A DNA stretch of 64,000 bases, taken from the NCBI RefSeq assembly GCF_003205295.1, contig NZ_QJRP01000014.1, forward strand, positions 1 through 64,000, in the 5' to 3' direction. A program made the position numbers and the translations under genes. Each line of letters starts with the position of its first letter. Position 1 is the stretch's first letter. This document shows positions 45,585 through 54,828 of the stretch, one piece after another. This DNA is from Pseudomonas mosselii. Its GTDB lineage: Bacteria > Pseudomonadota > Gammaproteobacteria > Pseudomonadales > Pseudomonadaceae. The notes under the pieces were generated by a model. The model did no database searches. It was given only the letters and a program-made list of their open reading frames with translations, and was not told the origin of the DNA.

Positions 45585-46592
45585 ATGCCGATCAAGACTC
45601 AAATCAAGCAGGCCAGTGGCTGGTTCTATTTCAAGTCGCCGCGCGGGCGCGCCGAACTGCGCGGCGCCGGGGTGATCCTCATGCTGCACCGGGTGCTGGC
45701 CGATGATGCCAGCGCCGCCCTGCCCCATCGCAACGAGCTGTGCGTCGGCCCCCGGGCCTTCGAAGGGCTGCTGCGCTGGCTGCCCCGGCATTTCGACTGC
45801 GTCAGCCTCATGGACCTGCTCAAGAGCCACGAGGAGCCCCGCGGCGACACCCGCCCCAAGGTGGCCCTGACCTTCGACGACGGCTGGCGCGACAATGCCG
45901 TCAACGCCTTCCCGCTGCTGCAGCGCCACCAGGTGCCGGCAAGCATCTTCCTGTCCACCGACTACATCGGCAGCCGCCAGCGCTTCTGGTGGGAAAGCGT
46001 CGGTGAAACCCTATGGGGCAGCCATGGCGAGGAGGCCCGTCGGCAACTGATCGAGCGCCTGCGCAAGCTCGGCCGGCCATTGCCTGCGGCCTACTTCATG
46101 CACGACCACAGCAAGGCCCGCAGCCTGGTGCTGGCGCGCTACCTGCAGACCCTCAAGAGCCTCAGCCCCCAAGCCCTGCATGTGCTGACCGACGCCTGCC
46201 CGCCGGAGTCGCTGCCCCAGGCCATGGACTGGCAGCAGGTGCGCGCCCTGGAGGACTCCGGCCTGGTGCGCTTCGGCCCCCACGGCGCCAGCCATGCCCT
46301 GCTACCGTACCTGGACGACCACCGCCTCAACGAAGAGCTGCAACGCAGCCACGCCGCACTCAACGAAGGCTGCCGCGAACCATTGCCGGTGTACTGCTAC
46401 CCCAACGGCGACCACGACGAGCGCGTGCGTGCCCGTGTCGCCGCGCACCGCTACCCCTACGCCCTGAGCACCCGCCCGGGCATCTGCCAGGGCCACGACG
46501 ACCCGCTGGCGCTGCCGCGCATCGGTGTCAGCCAGCGCAATGCCAGCCGGCCCTCGTTGCTGGCCTGGCGCATCAGCCGCGGAGAACGCTGA
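45585..46592 (+). CDS. NodB-type polysaccharide deacetylase
   Basis: A 335-residue protein with a polysaccharide deacetylase domain: GVILMLHRVLAD, the catalytic metal motif KVALTFDDGWRDNAVNAFP, a second metal pair in GPHGASHA (residues around 230), and PVYCYPNGDHDE. No signal peptide is evident, so it may act on lipid-linked units in the cytoplasm. Its stop overlaps the flippase start (TGATG). Confidence 0.85.
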   Translation: MPIKTQIKQASGWFYFKSPRGRAELRGAGVILMLHRVLADDASAALPHRNELCVGPRAFEGLLRWLPRHFDCVSLMDLLKSHEEPRGDTRPKVALTFDDGWRDNAVNAFPLLQRHQVPASIFLSTDYIGSRQRFWWESVGETLWGSHGEEARRQLIERLRKLGRPLPAAYFMHDHSKARSLVLARYLQTLKSLSPQALHVLTDACPPESLPQAMDWQQVRALEDSGLVRFGPHGASHALLPYLDDHRLNEELQRSHAALNEGCREPLPVYCYPNGDHDERVRARVAAHRYPYALSTRPGICQGHDDPLALPRIGVSQRNASRPSLLAWRISRGER

Positions 46593-47896
46593 TGAACCGC
46601 AACAGCTACCTGCGCCACCTGGCGCTGAGCATGGGCACCAAGCTTGCGATGATCGCCCTGCGCCTGCTGCGCAACGTGCTGCTGGCGCGCATCCTCGGGC
46701 CCAGTGAGCGCGGCCTGTTCGCCCTGCTCAGCACCCTGCCCGACCTGCTCAGCGCCGCCACCAGCGGCGGTCTGAACAGCGCGGTCGGCTACCAGGCGGC
46801 CAAGCAGCGCGACATGGGCCTGCTGCTGACCCAGGTGCTGGTCTACGGCTGCCTGCTGGCAGGGCTGCTGACCCTGGTCTGCGTGTTCCTGGTGCGCGAG
46901 TTCGGCACCGACCTGGAAATTACCGTGCAACTGGGCCTGCTGGCCTGGCTCTTGCTGCTGGCGGTGCCGATGACCGTGCTCAAGAGCGGCCTGTTGACCC
47001 TGCACAATGCCAGCGGCGGTGTCGGCGCGTTCAACGCCCTGCGCCTGACCGAATCGCTGGCGCCGCTGCTGCTGTTCCTCGGGCTGTTCTGGATGTGGCG
47101 CGACGAGGCCCTGGAAGCCGCGCTGATCAGCTGGCTGTGCGGCATCGCCCTGGTGCTGGTGCTGGGCCTGTGGTGGCTGCGCCGCCAGCACCCGCTGGCC
47201 CTGCGCTGGGACCGCGGCGGCCAGCGCGAGCTGCTGAGCTACAGCGCCAAGAGCCACCCCGACCTATTGTTCCAGCAGGTGATCCTGCGCTCGGACTACC
47301 TGTTCATCGGCGCCATGCTCGGCAGCACCGCCCTGGGCCACTACGCCATGGCCAGCGCCGCCGCCGAACTGCTGCTGATCGTCCCCGAGGCGGTGACCAC
47401 GCCGCTGATGAAACGCCTGCTGCAGCAGGACGCCGGCATGGAGCGCCTGACGCCCCTGGCCCTGCGCCTGACCGCCACGGTGATGCTCGGCGCCTGCCTG
47501 AGCATGGCGCTGATCGGCCAGTGGCTGATCGTCACCCTGTTCGGCGCCGACTACGCGCCGGCCTATCCGGCGCTGCTGGCTTTGCTGCCGGGCCTGCTCG
47601 GCCTGTGCTATGCCAGCATCCTGCGCCTGGACCTGCTGGGCAAGAACCGCCCCGGCACAGTGTCGCTGCTGATGGGCGCGGGCGCCGCGCTGAACCTGGT
47701 GCTCAACGTGATCCTGATCCCGGCCTGGGGCATCGTCGGCGCGGCGGCGGCCTCGTCCATCGCCTACCTGGCGGTCACCGTGGCCATGCTGGTGCTGTAT
47801 TGCCGCCTCAGCGGCGTGCCGCTGGGCCAGACCCTGATCATCCTGCCCGCTGACCTGGCGCCGCTGCGCCAGATGCTGCAACGGAGGGCGGCATGA
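46592..47896 (+). CDS. Wzx-like polysaccharide flippase
   Basis: A 434-residue membrane protein of the MOP/polysaccharide biosynthesis family with twelve to fourteen predicted helices. The opening LRNVLLARILGPSERGLFALLS is typical of Wzx/RfbX flippases, as are GLNSAVGYQAAKQ and the late LNLVLNVILIPAWGIVGAA. It moves lipid-linked repeat units across the inner membrane. Start and end overlap neighbours. Confidence 0.87.
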   Translation: MNRNSYLRHLALSMGTKLAMIALRLLRNVLLARILGPSERGLFALLSTLPDLLSAATSGGLNSAVGYQAAKQRDMGLLLTQVLVYGCLLAGLLTLVCVFLVREFGTDLEITVQLGLLAWLLLLAVPMTVLKSGLLTLHNASGGVGAFNALRLTESLAPLLLFLGLFWMWRDEALEAALISWLCGIALVLVLGLWWLRRQHPLALRWDRGGQRELLSYSAKSHPDLLFQQVILRSDYLFIGAMLGSTALGHYAMASAAAELLLIVPEAVTTPLMKRLLQQDAGMERLTPLALRLTATVMLGACLSMALIGQWLIVTLFGADYAPAYPALLALLPGLLGLCYASILRLDLLGKNRPGTVSLLMGAGAALNLVLNVILIPAWGIVGAAAASSIAYLAVTVAMLVLYCRLSGVPLGQTLIILPADLAPLRQMLQRRAA

Positions 47897-49803
47897 AAGC
47901 CCTGCTGCTGTGCACCGCGCTGCTGGCGCAGACGGCGCTCGCCGCGCCCGTGCAATGGGGCGAGATCCGCGATGGCAGCCTGTACCTGCTGCCGGCCCGT
48001 GCCGACGAAGTGCGCATCCAGTGGCGACCGGCCTGGCAGGCCGAGGCCAACCCGGAGCGCCTGTACCTGCTGGACGGCCAGGGCCGCCTGGCCGGCGAAC
48101 GGCGCATCGAAGCTGCGCAGGTGCGTGGCGAGCAGCGCTGGCCCCTGGCATCTGGTGGCGGCACTTATCGCCTGGAAGTGCCCGGCTACAGCTTCCGCGA
48201 CTACCGTATCCAACACGATCCCAGCACCCGTGCGCTGTTCGCTCCGGCCAAGGTGCACTTCAGCGCCGAGGTCGGGCCGGGTGTCGAGCTGTACTTCCGG
48301 GTCAAGGCCGGCGAACGGGCGGTGTTGGCCGGCAAGCACCACGGCGGCGTCCACGGGCTGTTCGCCGAGCGTCTCAGCGATGGCCGGCGCGTGCAGTTGC
48401 CACTCAAGCCCTACCGCGCCTACTGGCGCTTCGACCAGCTAGCGCTGCCCGTCAGCGGCCGCGACGAGACCTGGCGCCTGGGCCTGCAGGGCAGCGGCAA
48501 GGCGGCGTTCTGGCTCGACGGCAGCGCCAACCTGTTCGCCCAACGCGCCGACGACCTCGGCGACCTGCCCCAGCAAGCGGGCCAGGTCCGCCTGACCGTC
48601 GGCACCAAGCTACTCGGCCCCACGCCACGTCTGGGGGTAGCCCTGCCGTACGTGCTGCCACCGGCCTCAAGCTTTGCCGCCCTCGACGCCCTGCGTCCCC
48701 AGGCCGCCGGTTTCTACAGTTTCGTCGACGTGCTGCAACGTCAACCCGACTTCGAGAACGCCTGGCGCAAGCTCTACCAGGAACGTTTCAGCATTCTCCA
48801 GGACATCACCCTGCTGGCCGGCAGTGCCCGAGTCGCCGACTTGCGCAGTGACCGCACCAGCAGCGATGGGCTCGACGCCTGGCTCGAGGCGACCAAGGCC
48901 CTGGGTGGCAAGGGCACCCACTACCTGGCCTTCGCCGACGAGCCCAACCTCAACTACCGCGACTACGCCAGCTACCGCGACTTCTTCCAGTCCATGGCCA
49001 GGCGCGTGCGCGAATACCCCGGCGCCCGCGAGGCCGGCGTGCGCATCGCCATGCCGGCCTCCTCACGCCTGCTCGGCGGCCCTTTCACCGACGACGGCAA
49101 GCAGCGCCGCGGCATCGACTGGGCACGGCGCCTGCTCGCCGAACAGGGCGCGCAGATCGACGCCCTGGCCTGGCACGAATGGATGGTCCGCGACCTGCTC
49201 GCCACCCGCAGCTACCGCGACAGCGTGCGCCAGGCCGCCGACCTGGTGGGCCTCGACGGCCAGGGCCGGCCGCGCAAGGCGCTGCTGCTGGACCAGACCA
49301 ACCTGTCCAGCGGCTCGAGCCTGAGCCCCTACGAGCAGAACACCCACTACGCCGGCCTGTGGTGGACCTCGGTGGTGATCAACGCCGCCGGCGACGGCCT
49401 GCTCGACATGCTCAACTGGTTCCATGTCGCCGACGAACCCGAATGGCCCAAGGGCATGCTGCGCGATACCGGCGACCAGCGCTACGAGCTCAAGCCGGTG
49501 GGCCTGGCCCAGCAGTTCATCCAGCGCCACTGGCTGGACCAGGTGCTGGCCCTGGACAACGACGCCTTCGAGGTCGATGCCCTGGCCATGGCCCGCCAGC
49601 AACAGCGTAGCCTGCTGGGGGTGAACAAGGCCGAGCGCCTGCAACAGGTGGCGCTGACCCTGGGCGATTGCCCCGCCGGCCAGCTCGAACTGTTCGGCCC
49701 CGACAACCAGAGCCGCCGCGCCAGCTTCAGCTGCACCGATGGCCAGGTCCGTTTTCAACTGCCAGGGCAGACCGTATTCGCCCTGACCTGGAGCGCGTCA
49801 TGA
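47893..49803 (+). CDS. Secreted glycoside-hydrolase-like protein
   Basis: A 636-residue exported protein: signal peptide 1-17 (LLLCTALLAQTALA), an N-terminal beta-rich part (about 20-240), then a TIM-barrel-like domain (about 260-560). Candidate catalytic glutamates are in YLAFADEPNLNYRD (near residue 355) and ALAWHEWMVRD (near 428); the spacing and NxEP-like context resemble clan GH-A hydrolases. It may trim or turn over the operon's polymer, as is common for EPS clusters. It overlaps the flippase gene by 4 bp. The exact GH family is unknown. Confidence 0.65.
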   Translation: MKALLLCTALLAQTALAAPVQWGEIRDGSLYLLPARADEVRIQWRPAWQAEANPERLYLLDGQGRLAGERRIEAAQVRGEQRWPLASGGGTYRLEVPGYSFRDYRIQHDPSTRALFAPAKVHFSAEVGPGVELYFRVKAGERAVLAGKHHGGVHGLFAERLSDGRRVQLPLKPYRAYWRFDQLALPVSGRDETWRLGLQGSGKAAFWLDGSANLFAQRADDLGDLPQQAGQVRLTVGTKLLGPTPRLGVALPYVLPPASSFAALDALRPQAAGFYSFVDVLQRQPDFENAWRKLYQERFSILQDITLLAGSARVADLRSDRTSSDGLDAWLEATKALGGKGTHYLAFADEPNLNYRDYASYRDFFQSMARRVREYPGAREAGVRIAMPASSRLLGGPFTDDGKQRRGIDWARRLLAEQGAQIDALAWHEWMVRDLLATRSYRDSVRQAADLVGLDGQGRPRKALLLDQTNLSSGSSLSPYEQNTHYAGLWWTSVVINAAGDGLLDMLNWFHVADEPEWPKGMLRDTGDQRYELKPVGLAQQFIQRHWLDQVLALDNDAFEVDALAMARQQQRSLLGVNKAERLQQVALTLGDCPAGQLELFGPDNQSRRASFSCTDGQVRFQLPGQTVFALTWSAS

Positions 49804-49837
49804 GACGCACCTCGATCAGCCATGCCCAGGAGGCACC

Positions 49838-50527
49838 ATGACTGCATTCACCAAGATCCAGGACCGCATCAAGCGCAAGGGACTGCGTGACACCCTCGGT
49901 AGCGCCTTGCGGCACTACGTCTTCTATCATTGGGAACTGCTGTGGATGGAGCGCGACCTGGTCAGCCCGGTGCCGCCGCACCGGCTCAAGCCCTACGCCA
50001 GCCTGCGCGTCGAGACCATCACCGTGCATAACGTGCAGGCCTTCGCCCGTCACTTCGGCGACCGCGTCGAGACCATGCGCGAGCTGGCCGCCGAGGGCCA
50101 CACCGGGTTGATGTTCCTCGACGACGACAACGACGCCGTGGCCTTCATCTGGGGCAGCAGCCGCCACTACCACGACCGTCATTACTACGGCTGCTGGTTC
50201 CCGGTCGGACCGGGAGAGTTCTTCGAGTTCGGTGGCGAGCTGATCCGCAAGTACTGGGGCACCGAGCTGTCGGTGGACCTGCAGCTTGCGCTATGGAAAG
50301 CCATGGCCGCCCAGGGCTGCACCAAGGTGGTGGACGTGTGCGAGCAGCACAACATCCCGGCGCTCAAGCTGCACCTGCGCATGGGCTATCAGGAACAAGG
50401 ACGGATCATGAACGTGTACTGCCTGTTCGGCCGCTGGAGGTTCTACCGCGAGAGCCGCTACACCACCTCGCGCCTGGAGCCACTGCGCAAACCGCAGGCC
50501 CCGGCCTCCTCGGCCACGGCGGGCTGA
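49838..50527 (+). CDS. GNAT-fold acetyltransferase-like protein
   Basis: A 229-residue cytoplasmic protein. The C-terminal half (about 75-205) resembles a GNAT acyltransferase, with the motif PALKLHLRMGYQEQGRIMNVY that ends the fold. The first 60 residues are basic and aromatic-rich. It is in the operon, 34 bp after the glycosidase-like gene, and probably acetylates or otherwise acylates a nucleotide sugar or lipid-linked sugar. The substrate is unknown. Confidence 0.7.
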   Translation: MTAFTKIQDRIKRKGLRDTLGSALRHYVFYHWELLWMERDLVSPVPPHRLKPYASLRVETITVHNVQAFARHFGDRVETMRELAAEGHTGLMFLDDDNDAVAFIWGSSRHYHDRHYYGCWFPVGPGEFFEFGGELIRKYWGTELSVDLQLALWKAMAAQGCTKVVDVCEQHNIPALKLHLRMGYQEQGRIMNVYCLFGRWRFYRESRYTTSRLEPLRKPQAPASSATAG

Positions 50528-50531
50528 GCCC

Positions 50532-51704
50532 ATGGCCCTGCAGCTCAGTTGGTGTGCGTCGCTGCGCAGCGACGACTTCCCCGCCGCCGACTACGAGGCG
50601 CTGCGCAAGCGCCTGCCCGGCAGCACGCCGTTCAACCACCTCGGCTGGCTGCGCGCCGCCGAGACCGCCCTGCTGCCCGGCCAGCGGCTTGGCGTACTGC
50701 TCGGCTACCAGGACGAACGCCTGTGCCTGTGCCTGCCACTGATCCGCGCCCGGGAGCCTTTCGGCCCGCTGTTCGCGCCGGTGGTACGCCACCTGGGCTA
50801 TCCGCTGAGCGACCGCATCGCCCTGCTCATCGACCTGCCGGCGCTGTACGCCGACCAGGTCCTGCAGGCCATCCGCAAGCACCTGCCCCATGCCTTGCTG
50901 CAACTGAACGAGGTGCCGGACAACGCCGAGCACGAAGGCTGGTTGCGCCAGTGGGCCGGCGCCAGTTCCACCTGGCAGCAGCGCCTGACCTGCCGCGTGC
51001 CGGTGCACCGCATCAACGAACAGGATCGCCAGGAGGTCAGCGGCGACCCGCGCTACAAGTTGCGCCGCGCACGCAAGCGGATCAACGCCTGCGGCGCCAG
51101 CGTGCGCCGGGTCATGGCCACGGCCGCGAACATGGGCGAGCTGCTCGACGCCATCAGCGCCGTCGAGGCCGTGAGCTGGAAAGGCGACGACGAGGTCGGC
51201 ATCTTCTCCGGTCCCCAGCGCCGCCAGTGGATGTACCAGGCCTTCACCGCGCTGGCCGGCGAAGGGCTGGTGTGCCTGGTGCTGCTGGAGCTGGACGGCC
51301 GCTGCATCAGCTACCGCCTGGGCCTGGTGGAGCGCGGCCGGGTCTACGACTACAACCTTGCCTTCGTCCCGGAGCACCGAGACCTGGGCAGCGGCCGCGT
51401 GCTGCTGGAGGAGTGGATCCACTGGGGCCTGGAGGCGGACTGGAAATGGATCGACGCCTCGCGAGTCAGCCTGGACAACTCCAGCCACCAGCTGCACGAA
51501 CGCATGACCGGCCAGCTCGAACAGTGGCGCCTGAGCAGCTACAGCTGGCGCCCCGATGGCGTACTGCTGGGCCTTGCACTGCGCTGCTGGCAATGGCTCA
51601 AGCCGCGCCTGCGCAAGCGTTTGCCGCGCAACGAAGCCGATGTTGTCGCCCCCACCCCGCCACAGGAGCGCCCGGATGCCATCCCAGGTCATAGTCAACG
51701 CTGA
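50532..51704 (+). CDS. BcsL/CelD-type GNAT acetyltransferase
   Basis: A 390-residue protein of the Acetyltransf_6 (CelD/BcsL/FemAB-like) group. It starts near FPAADYEALRKRLPGSTPFN, has AVEAVSWKGDDEVGIF, and ends the GNAT core with LDGRCISYRLGLVERGRVYDYN and DLGSGRVLLEEWIHWG. Such proteins are frequent in EPS operons and are thought to add acyl groups to the polymer precursor. It starts 4 bp after the preceding gene. It overlaps the deacetylase start by 29 bp. Confidence 0.78.
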   Translation: MALQLSWCASLRSDDFPAADYEALRKRLPGSTPFNHLGWLRAAETALLPGQRLGVLLGYQDERLCLCLPLIRAREPFGPLFAPVVRHLGYPLSDRIALLIDLPALYADQVLQAIRKHLPHALLQLNEVPDNAEHEGWLRQWAGASSTWQQRLTCRVPVHRINEQDRQEVSGDPRYKLRRARKRINACGASVRRVMATAANMGELLDAISAVEAVSWKGDDEVGIFSGPQRRQWMYQAFTALAGEGLVCLVLLELDGRCISYRLGLVERGRVYDYNLAFVPEHRDLGSGRVLLEEWIHWGLEADWKWIDASRVSLDNSSHQLHERMTGQLEQWRLSSYSWRPDGVLLGLALRCWQWLKPRLRKRLPRNEADVVAPTPPQERPDAIPGHSQR

Positions 51705-52452
51705 TGATTTCGGCCTCAGTGCCCACACCAACGCGGTCATCCTACACGCCTTCCAGGCCGGGCTGATCAGCTCGGCCACGGCCATGGCCAACATGCCGGC
51801 CTTCGCCACCGCCTGCATGCTGGCCCAGCAGCCGGCGCTCAAGGGGCGCATCGGGCTGCACTTCAACCTCACCTACGGTCGCCCGCTGAGCCAGGCAATC
51901 CTTGCCGAACCACGCTTCTGCACACCCCACGGCGAGTTCGACCTGCGCTTGAAGCAACGCACCCTGCGCCTGTCACGCCGCGAACGAGCCGCCGTGGAAG
52001 CGGAGCTTGAGGCCCAATGGAAACACTGCCTGGACCACGGCTTGATGCCCAGCCACCTGGATTCGCACCAGCACGTGCACAACATCTGGCCGGTGGGCAC
52101 CGTCGTCGCCCGCTTCGCTCGCGCCCAGGGCGTGCCGGTACGCCTGGCGCGCAACCTGGGGCACAACATCGGGCCGGCCAAGCGCGCGTTCAAGACCCTG
52201 CTCAACTGGCGTCTGCGCCAGCTCGCCGGCAGCACAGCCGACTTCGTCTGCACGCCCGCCGACCTCAAGGCCGGCCTGGCTCCCGAGCATGGCGTGCTGG
52301 AACTGGTGGCCCACCCCAGCGCACTGGGCGGGCACGACTTCGGCGACGCCTACCTGGCCAGCGGCGAATCTTTGCTGGCACTGGTCGAGCAGCGCCTGGG
52401 ACAGGTACCGCGTGTGGGCTATGCGAGCCTGGGCGCAGAAGAAGCGAGCTAG
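51676..52452 (+). CDS. ChbG/HpnK-type carbohydrate deacetylase
   Basis: A 258-residue member of the YdjC/ChbG/HpnK family, which removes acetyl groups from N-acetylated sugars. The metal/catalytic Asp pair is in VNADDFGLS near the start, and the metal histidines in HLDSHQHVHN; VAHPSALGG closes the site. The ATG at 51676 has AGGAG upstream and overlaps the previous gene by 29 bp. It is the last gene of the operon and the second deacetylase in it, of a fold unlike the NodB one. Its stop overlaps the convergent GGDEF-EAL gene. Confidence 0.85.
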   Translation: MPSQVIVNADDFGLSAHTNAVILHAFQAGLISSATAMANMPAFATACMLAQQPALKGRIGLHFNLTYGRPLSQAILAEPRFCTPHGEFDLRLKQRTLRLSRRERAAVEAELEAQWKHCLDHGLMPSHLDSHQHVHNIWPVGTVVARFARAQGVPVRLARNLGHNIGPAKRAFKTLLNWRLRQLAGSTADFVCTPADLKAGLAPEHGVLELVAHPSALGGHDFGDAYLASGESLLALVEQRLGQVPRVGYASLGAEEAS

Positions 52453-54692
52453 CGCCCCGGCGGCCGATGCCGCCGTTCGTGGTTGTCGGCCAGCCAGTGG
52501 CGCAGCGCCTCGGCCGGCATCGGCCGTCCGAGCAGGAAGCCCTGGCCCTGGTCGCAACCGGCATGACGCAGGAAATCGTACTGTTCCTGTGTTTCGATGC
52601 CTTCGGCGGTGATGCGAAAACCCAGGGCGTGGCCCAGGTCGATGATCGCCCTGGCGATGGCCACCGCATCGTCGTCCCCGGGCAGGTCCTTGATGAAGGC
52701 GCGGTCGATCTTCAGGTGATCGATCGGCAGCGCGCGCAGATAGGCCAGCGACGAATAGCCGGTGCCGAAATCGTCCACCGCCGTGGCCACGCCCATGGCC
52801 TGCAACTGCGCCAGCACCGCGCAGGCCTGTTGCTGGCTTTCCATCAGCAGGCTCTCGGTGATCTCCACTTCCAGCAGGTTGGCCGGCAGTCCATGGCGTT
52901 CCAGCGCCGAGGCCAGGCTGGTGACGTAGTCGCTGCGCTCGATCTGCAAGGCCGCGACGTTGATCGCCAGCGGCCCGGGCAGGCCGTCGCTGGCACGCCA
53001 TTCGGCCAACTGTGCGCAGGCCAGCTCCAGCACCCGCTCGCCGAGCGGGATGATCAGCCCGGTGCGCTCGGCCAGGGGAATGAACTCTCCCGGCGAGACC
53101 AGGCCATGCTCGGGATCACGCCAGCGCAGCAGGGCCTCGACGCCCTCCAGCTGTCCGCTGAACAGGTCGACCTTGGGCTGGTACCACAGCTCGAATTCGT
53201 TGTGCTCCAGGGCCCGACGCAGGTTGCGCTCAAGCTCCAGGCGCTGCTGCAGACGCTCGGTCATGTCCGGGTGGTAGGGCCGCCAGGCATCGCGTCCGGC
53301 TTCCTTGGCCGCGTACATGGCGGTGTCGGCATGGCGCAGCAGGCTGTCGGCGTCCTCGCCATGCTGCGGGCACCAGGCCAGGCCGATGCTGCCGGTGACC
53401 AGGGCGGCGTTGCCATTGAGATCGAACGGCCGCTGCAGGCAGCGCAGCAAGGCGCGGACCTGATGGTTCACCTGGCCCTGGGCGCCTTGCAGCATGAACA
53501 CGAACTCGTCGCCGCCCAGGCGGCACAGACGGTCCTGGCTGTCCAGCTCCTGCAAAAAGCGCGCGGTCGCCTGTTGCAGCAACAGGTCGCCCATTGGATG
53601 CCCAAGGCTGTCGTTGACCTGCTTGAAGCCGTCGATGTCGAGCATCAGCACCGCCAGGCCATGCCCTTGCAGGATCGCCGCGCCCAGCTGTTGCTGGAAC
53701 AGGATCCGGTTGGGCAGCCCGGTGATGGTGTCGTAGTGAGCCAGGCGCTCGAGCTGCGCCTGGTAGCGCTGCAGCTCGCGGTTGCGCTGCTCGAGCAGGC
53801 GCTGCTTGCGGTTGAGCTGGGCGACGAACAGGCTGAACAGCCCCGTGCAGCTCAGGGCGAACAGGAACAGCGGCGAACCGTACAGGTCCAGCCCCGACCA
53901 GCCGCCCCGTGGCACGGCCACCAGTTGCCAGGCGCCGCCCGGCACCACCACGGTCATCGTCACCTGCGGCGCATCGAACAGCCGTGGGTCGCCCCAGATC
54001 ACCGTGCCTTCGGCGCCCTTGCCGTCGCCGCCACGCACGGCCAGCTCGAACTCGGTGTCCGGGCGCAGCCCCGCAGTGAGCAGCAGGCGGTCGATATCGG
54101 CGACGATCGACACATTGCCCCAATAGAACCGCACGCCGCGCTTGCCGGTGACGAACACCGGGCGCCGGTAGATCAGCGCCCGGCCGCCCTGGTACAGCTG
54201 CAGGGGACCGGCCAGCACCGGCTGGGCCCGGTCGCGGGCCGATCGCACCAGCGAGAACTGGTCCGGCAACTGGCGGTAGTCCAGCCCAACCAGCCGCTCA
54301 TTGCCCGCCATCGGGTAGACGTCGCGGATGACATCCCCCGGGGCCAGGGCGATATGGCGCATGTAGGGCACAGACTGCAGGGCAGCGCGGGCCATGCCGT
54401 GGAAGTGCGCCTCACTGATGCCGCCGTCGGCGCTGATCAGCTGCGCAATGCCCTCGGCCTCGCCGAACGCCGCGCCCAGCTGGGCCTCCAGCGCACCCCG
54501 TACACCCGCCAGGCGAGCCGCGAGGTTGCCCAGCTGCTCACTGCGCTCGCGCTGCGCATCCAGGTGCCCCAGGGCGATCGACAGACCGATGCCCACCAGG
54601 GCAAGACCGAGCGGTAGCAAGCGATTGAGCGATTGACGCAAGGTCCCGGCTGGGACAGGCGTGAGGTCTTGTGGGAGCTGGGGAGTGATCAT
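52449..54692 (-). CDS. Diguanylate cyclase/phosphodiesterase (sensor-GGDEF-EAL)
   Basis: A 747-residue membrane protein. An N-terminal helix (about 25-45), a periplasmic CHASE-like sensor (about 50-270) and a second helix (LYGSPLFLFALSCTGLFSLFVA region) precede a GGDEF domain with intact LGGDEF and an EAL domain with EGVEALLRW, DDFGTGYSS and EGIET all kept. Both activities could exist. The inhibitory I-site RxxD is replaced by DSQD upstream of GGDEF. The start is set at ATG 54692 (TTG 54698 is possible). It converges on the exopolysaccharide operon with a 4-bp overlap, so c-di-GMP control of the EPS is attractive but inferred. Confidence 0.87.
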   Translation of the reverse strand: MITPQLPQDLTPVPAGTLRQSLNRLLPLGLALVGIGLSIALGHLDAQRERSEQLGNLAARLAGVRGALEAQLGAAFGEAEGIAQLISADGGISEAHFHGMARAALQSVPYMRHIALAPGDVIRDVYPMAGNERLVGLDYRQLPDQFSLVRSARDRAQPVLAGPLQLYQGGRALIYRRPVFVTGKRGVRFYWGNVSIVADIDRLLLTAGLRPDTEFELAVRGGDGKGAEGTVIWGDPRLFDAPQVTMTVVVPGGAWQLVAVPRGGWSGLDLYGSPLFLFALSCTGLFSLFVAQLNRKQRLLEQRNRELQRYQAQLERLAHYDTITGLPNRILFQQQLGAAILQGHGLAVLMLDIDGFKQVNDSLGHPMGDLLLQQATARFLQELDSQDRLCRLGGDEFVFMLQGAQGQVNHQVRALLRCLQRPFDLNGNAALVTGSIGLAWCPQHGEDADSLLRHADTAMYAAKEAGRDAWRPYHPDMTERLQQRLELERNLRRALEHNEFELWYQPKVDLFSGQLEGVEALLRWRDPEHGLVSPGEFIPLAERTGLIIPLGERVLELACAQLAEWRASDGLPGPLAINVAALQIERSDYVTSLASALERHGLPANLLEVEITESLLMESQQQACAVLAQLQAMGVATAVDDFGTGYSSLAYLRALPIDHLKIDRAFIKDLPGDDDAVAIARAIIDLGHALGFRITAEGIETQEQYDFLRHAGCDQGQGFLLGRPMPAEALRHWLADNHERRHRPPGR

Positions 54693-54828
54693 AGGCAAGC
54701 GATGTCAGGCAATTACGCAGTTATCGGCGCTGCACGGTCAATATTGAGGTTTGTTTTGCCGATACAAGCATGTACCACCGACAGCCCCGTCACGGCTGCT
54801 CTGATGTGCGCTTTGCAAGGAGCCACAG

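Noticed and set aside
52017..54617. 866-residue plus-strand open frame opposite the GGDEF-EAL gene
   Set aside because: The GGDEF and EAL motifs are on the minus strand; the plus-strand product is a Gln/Ala/Arg-rich shadow.
54704..54726. Sequence CAGGCAATTACGCAGTTATC upstream of the DUF6543 gene, similar to the RHS palindrome with TTA after it
   Set aside because: It lacks the second palindrome arm by a base and has no TAGNNT hexamer 23 nt later, so it is likely to be chance.
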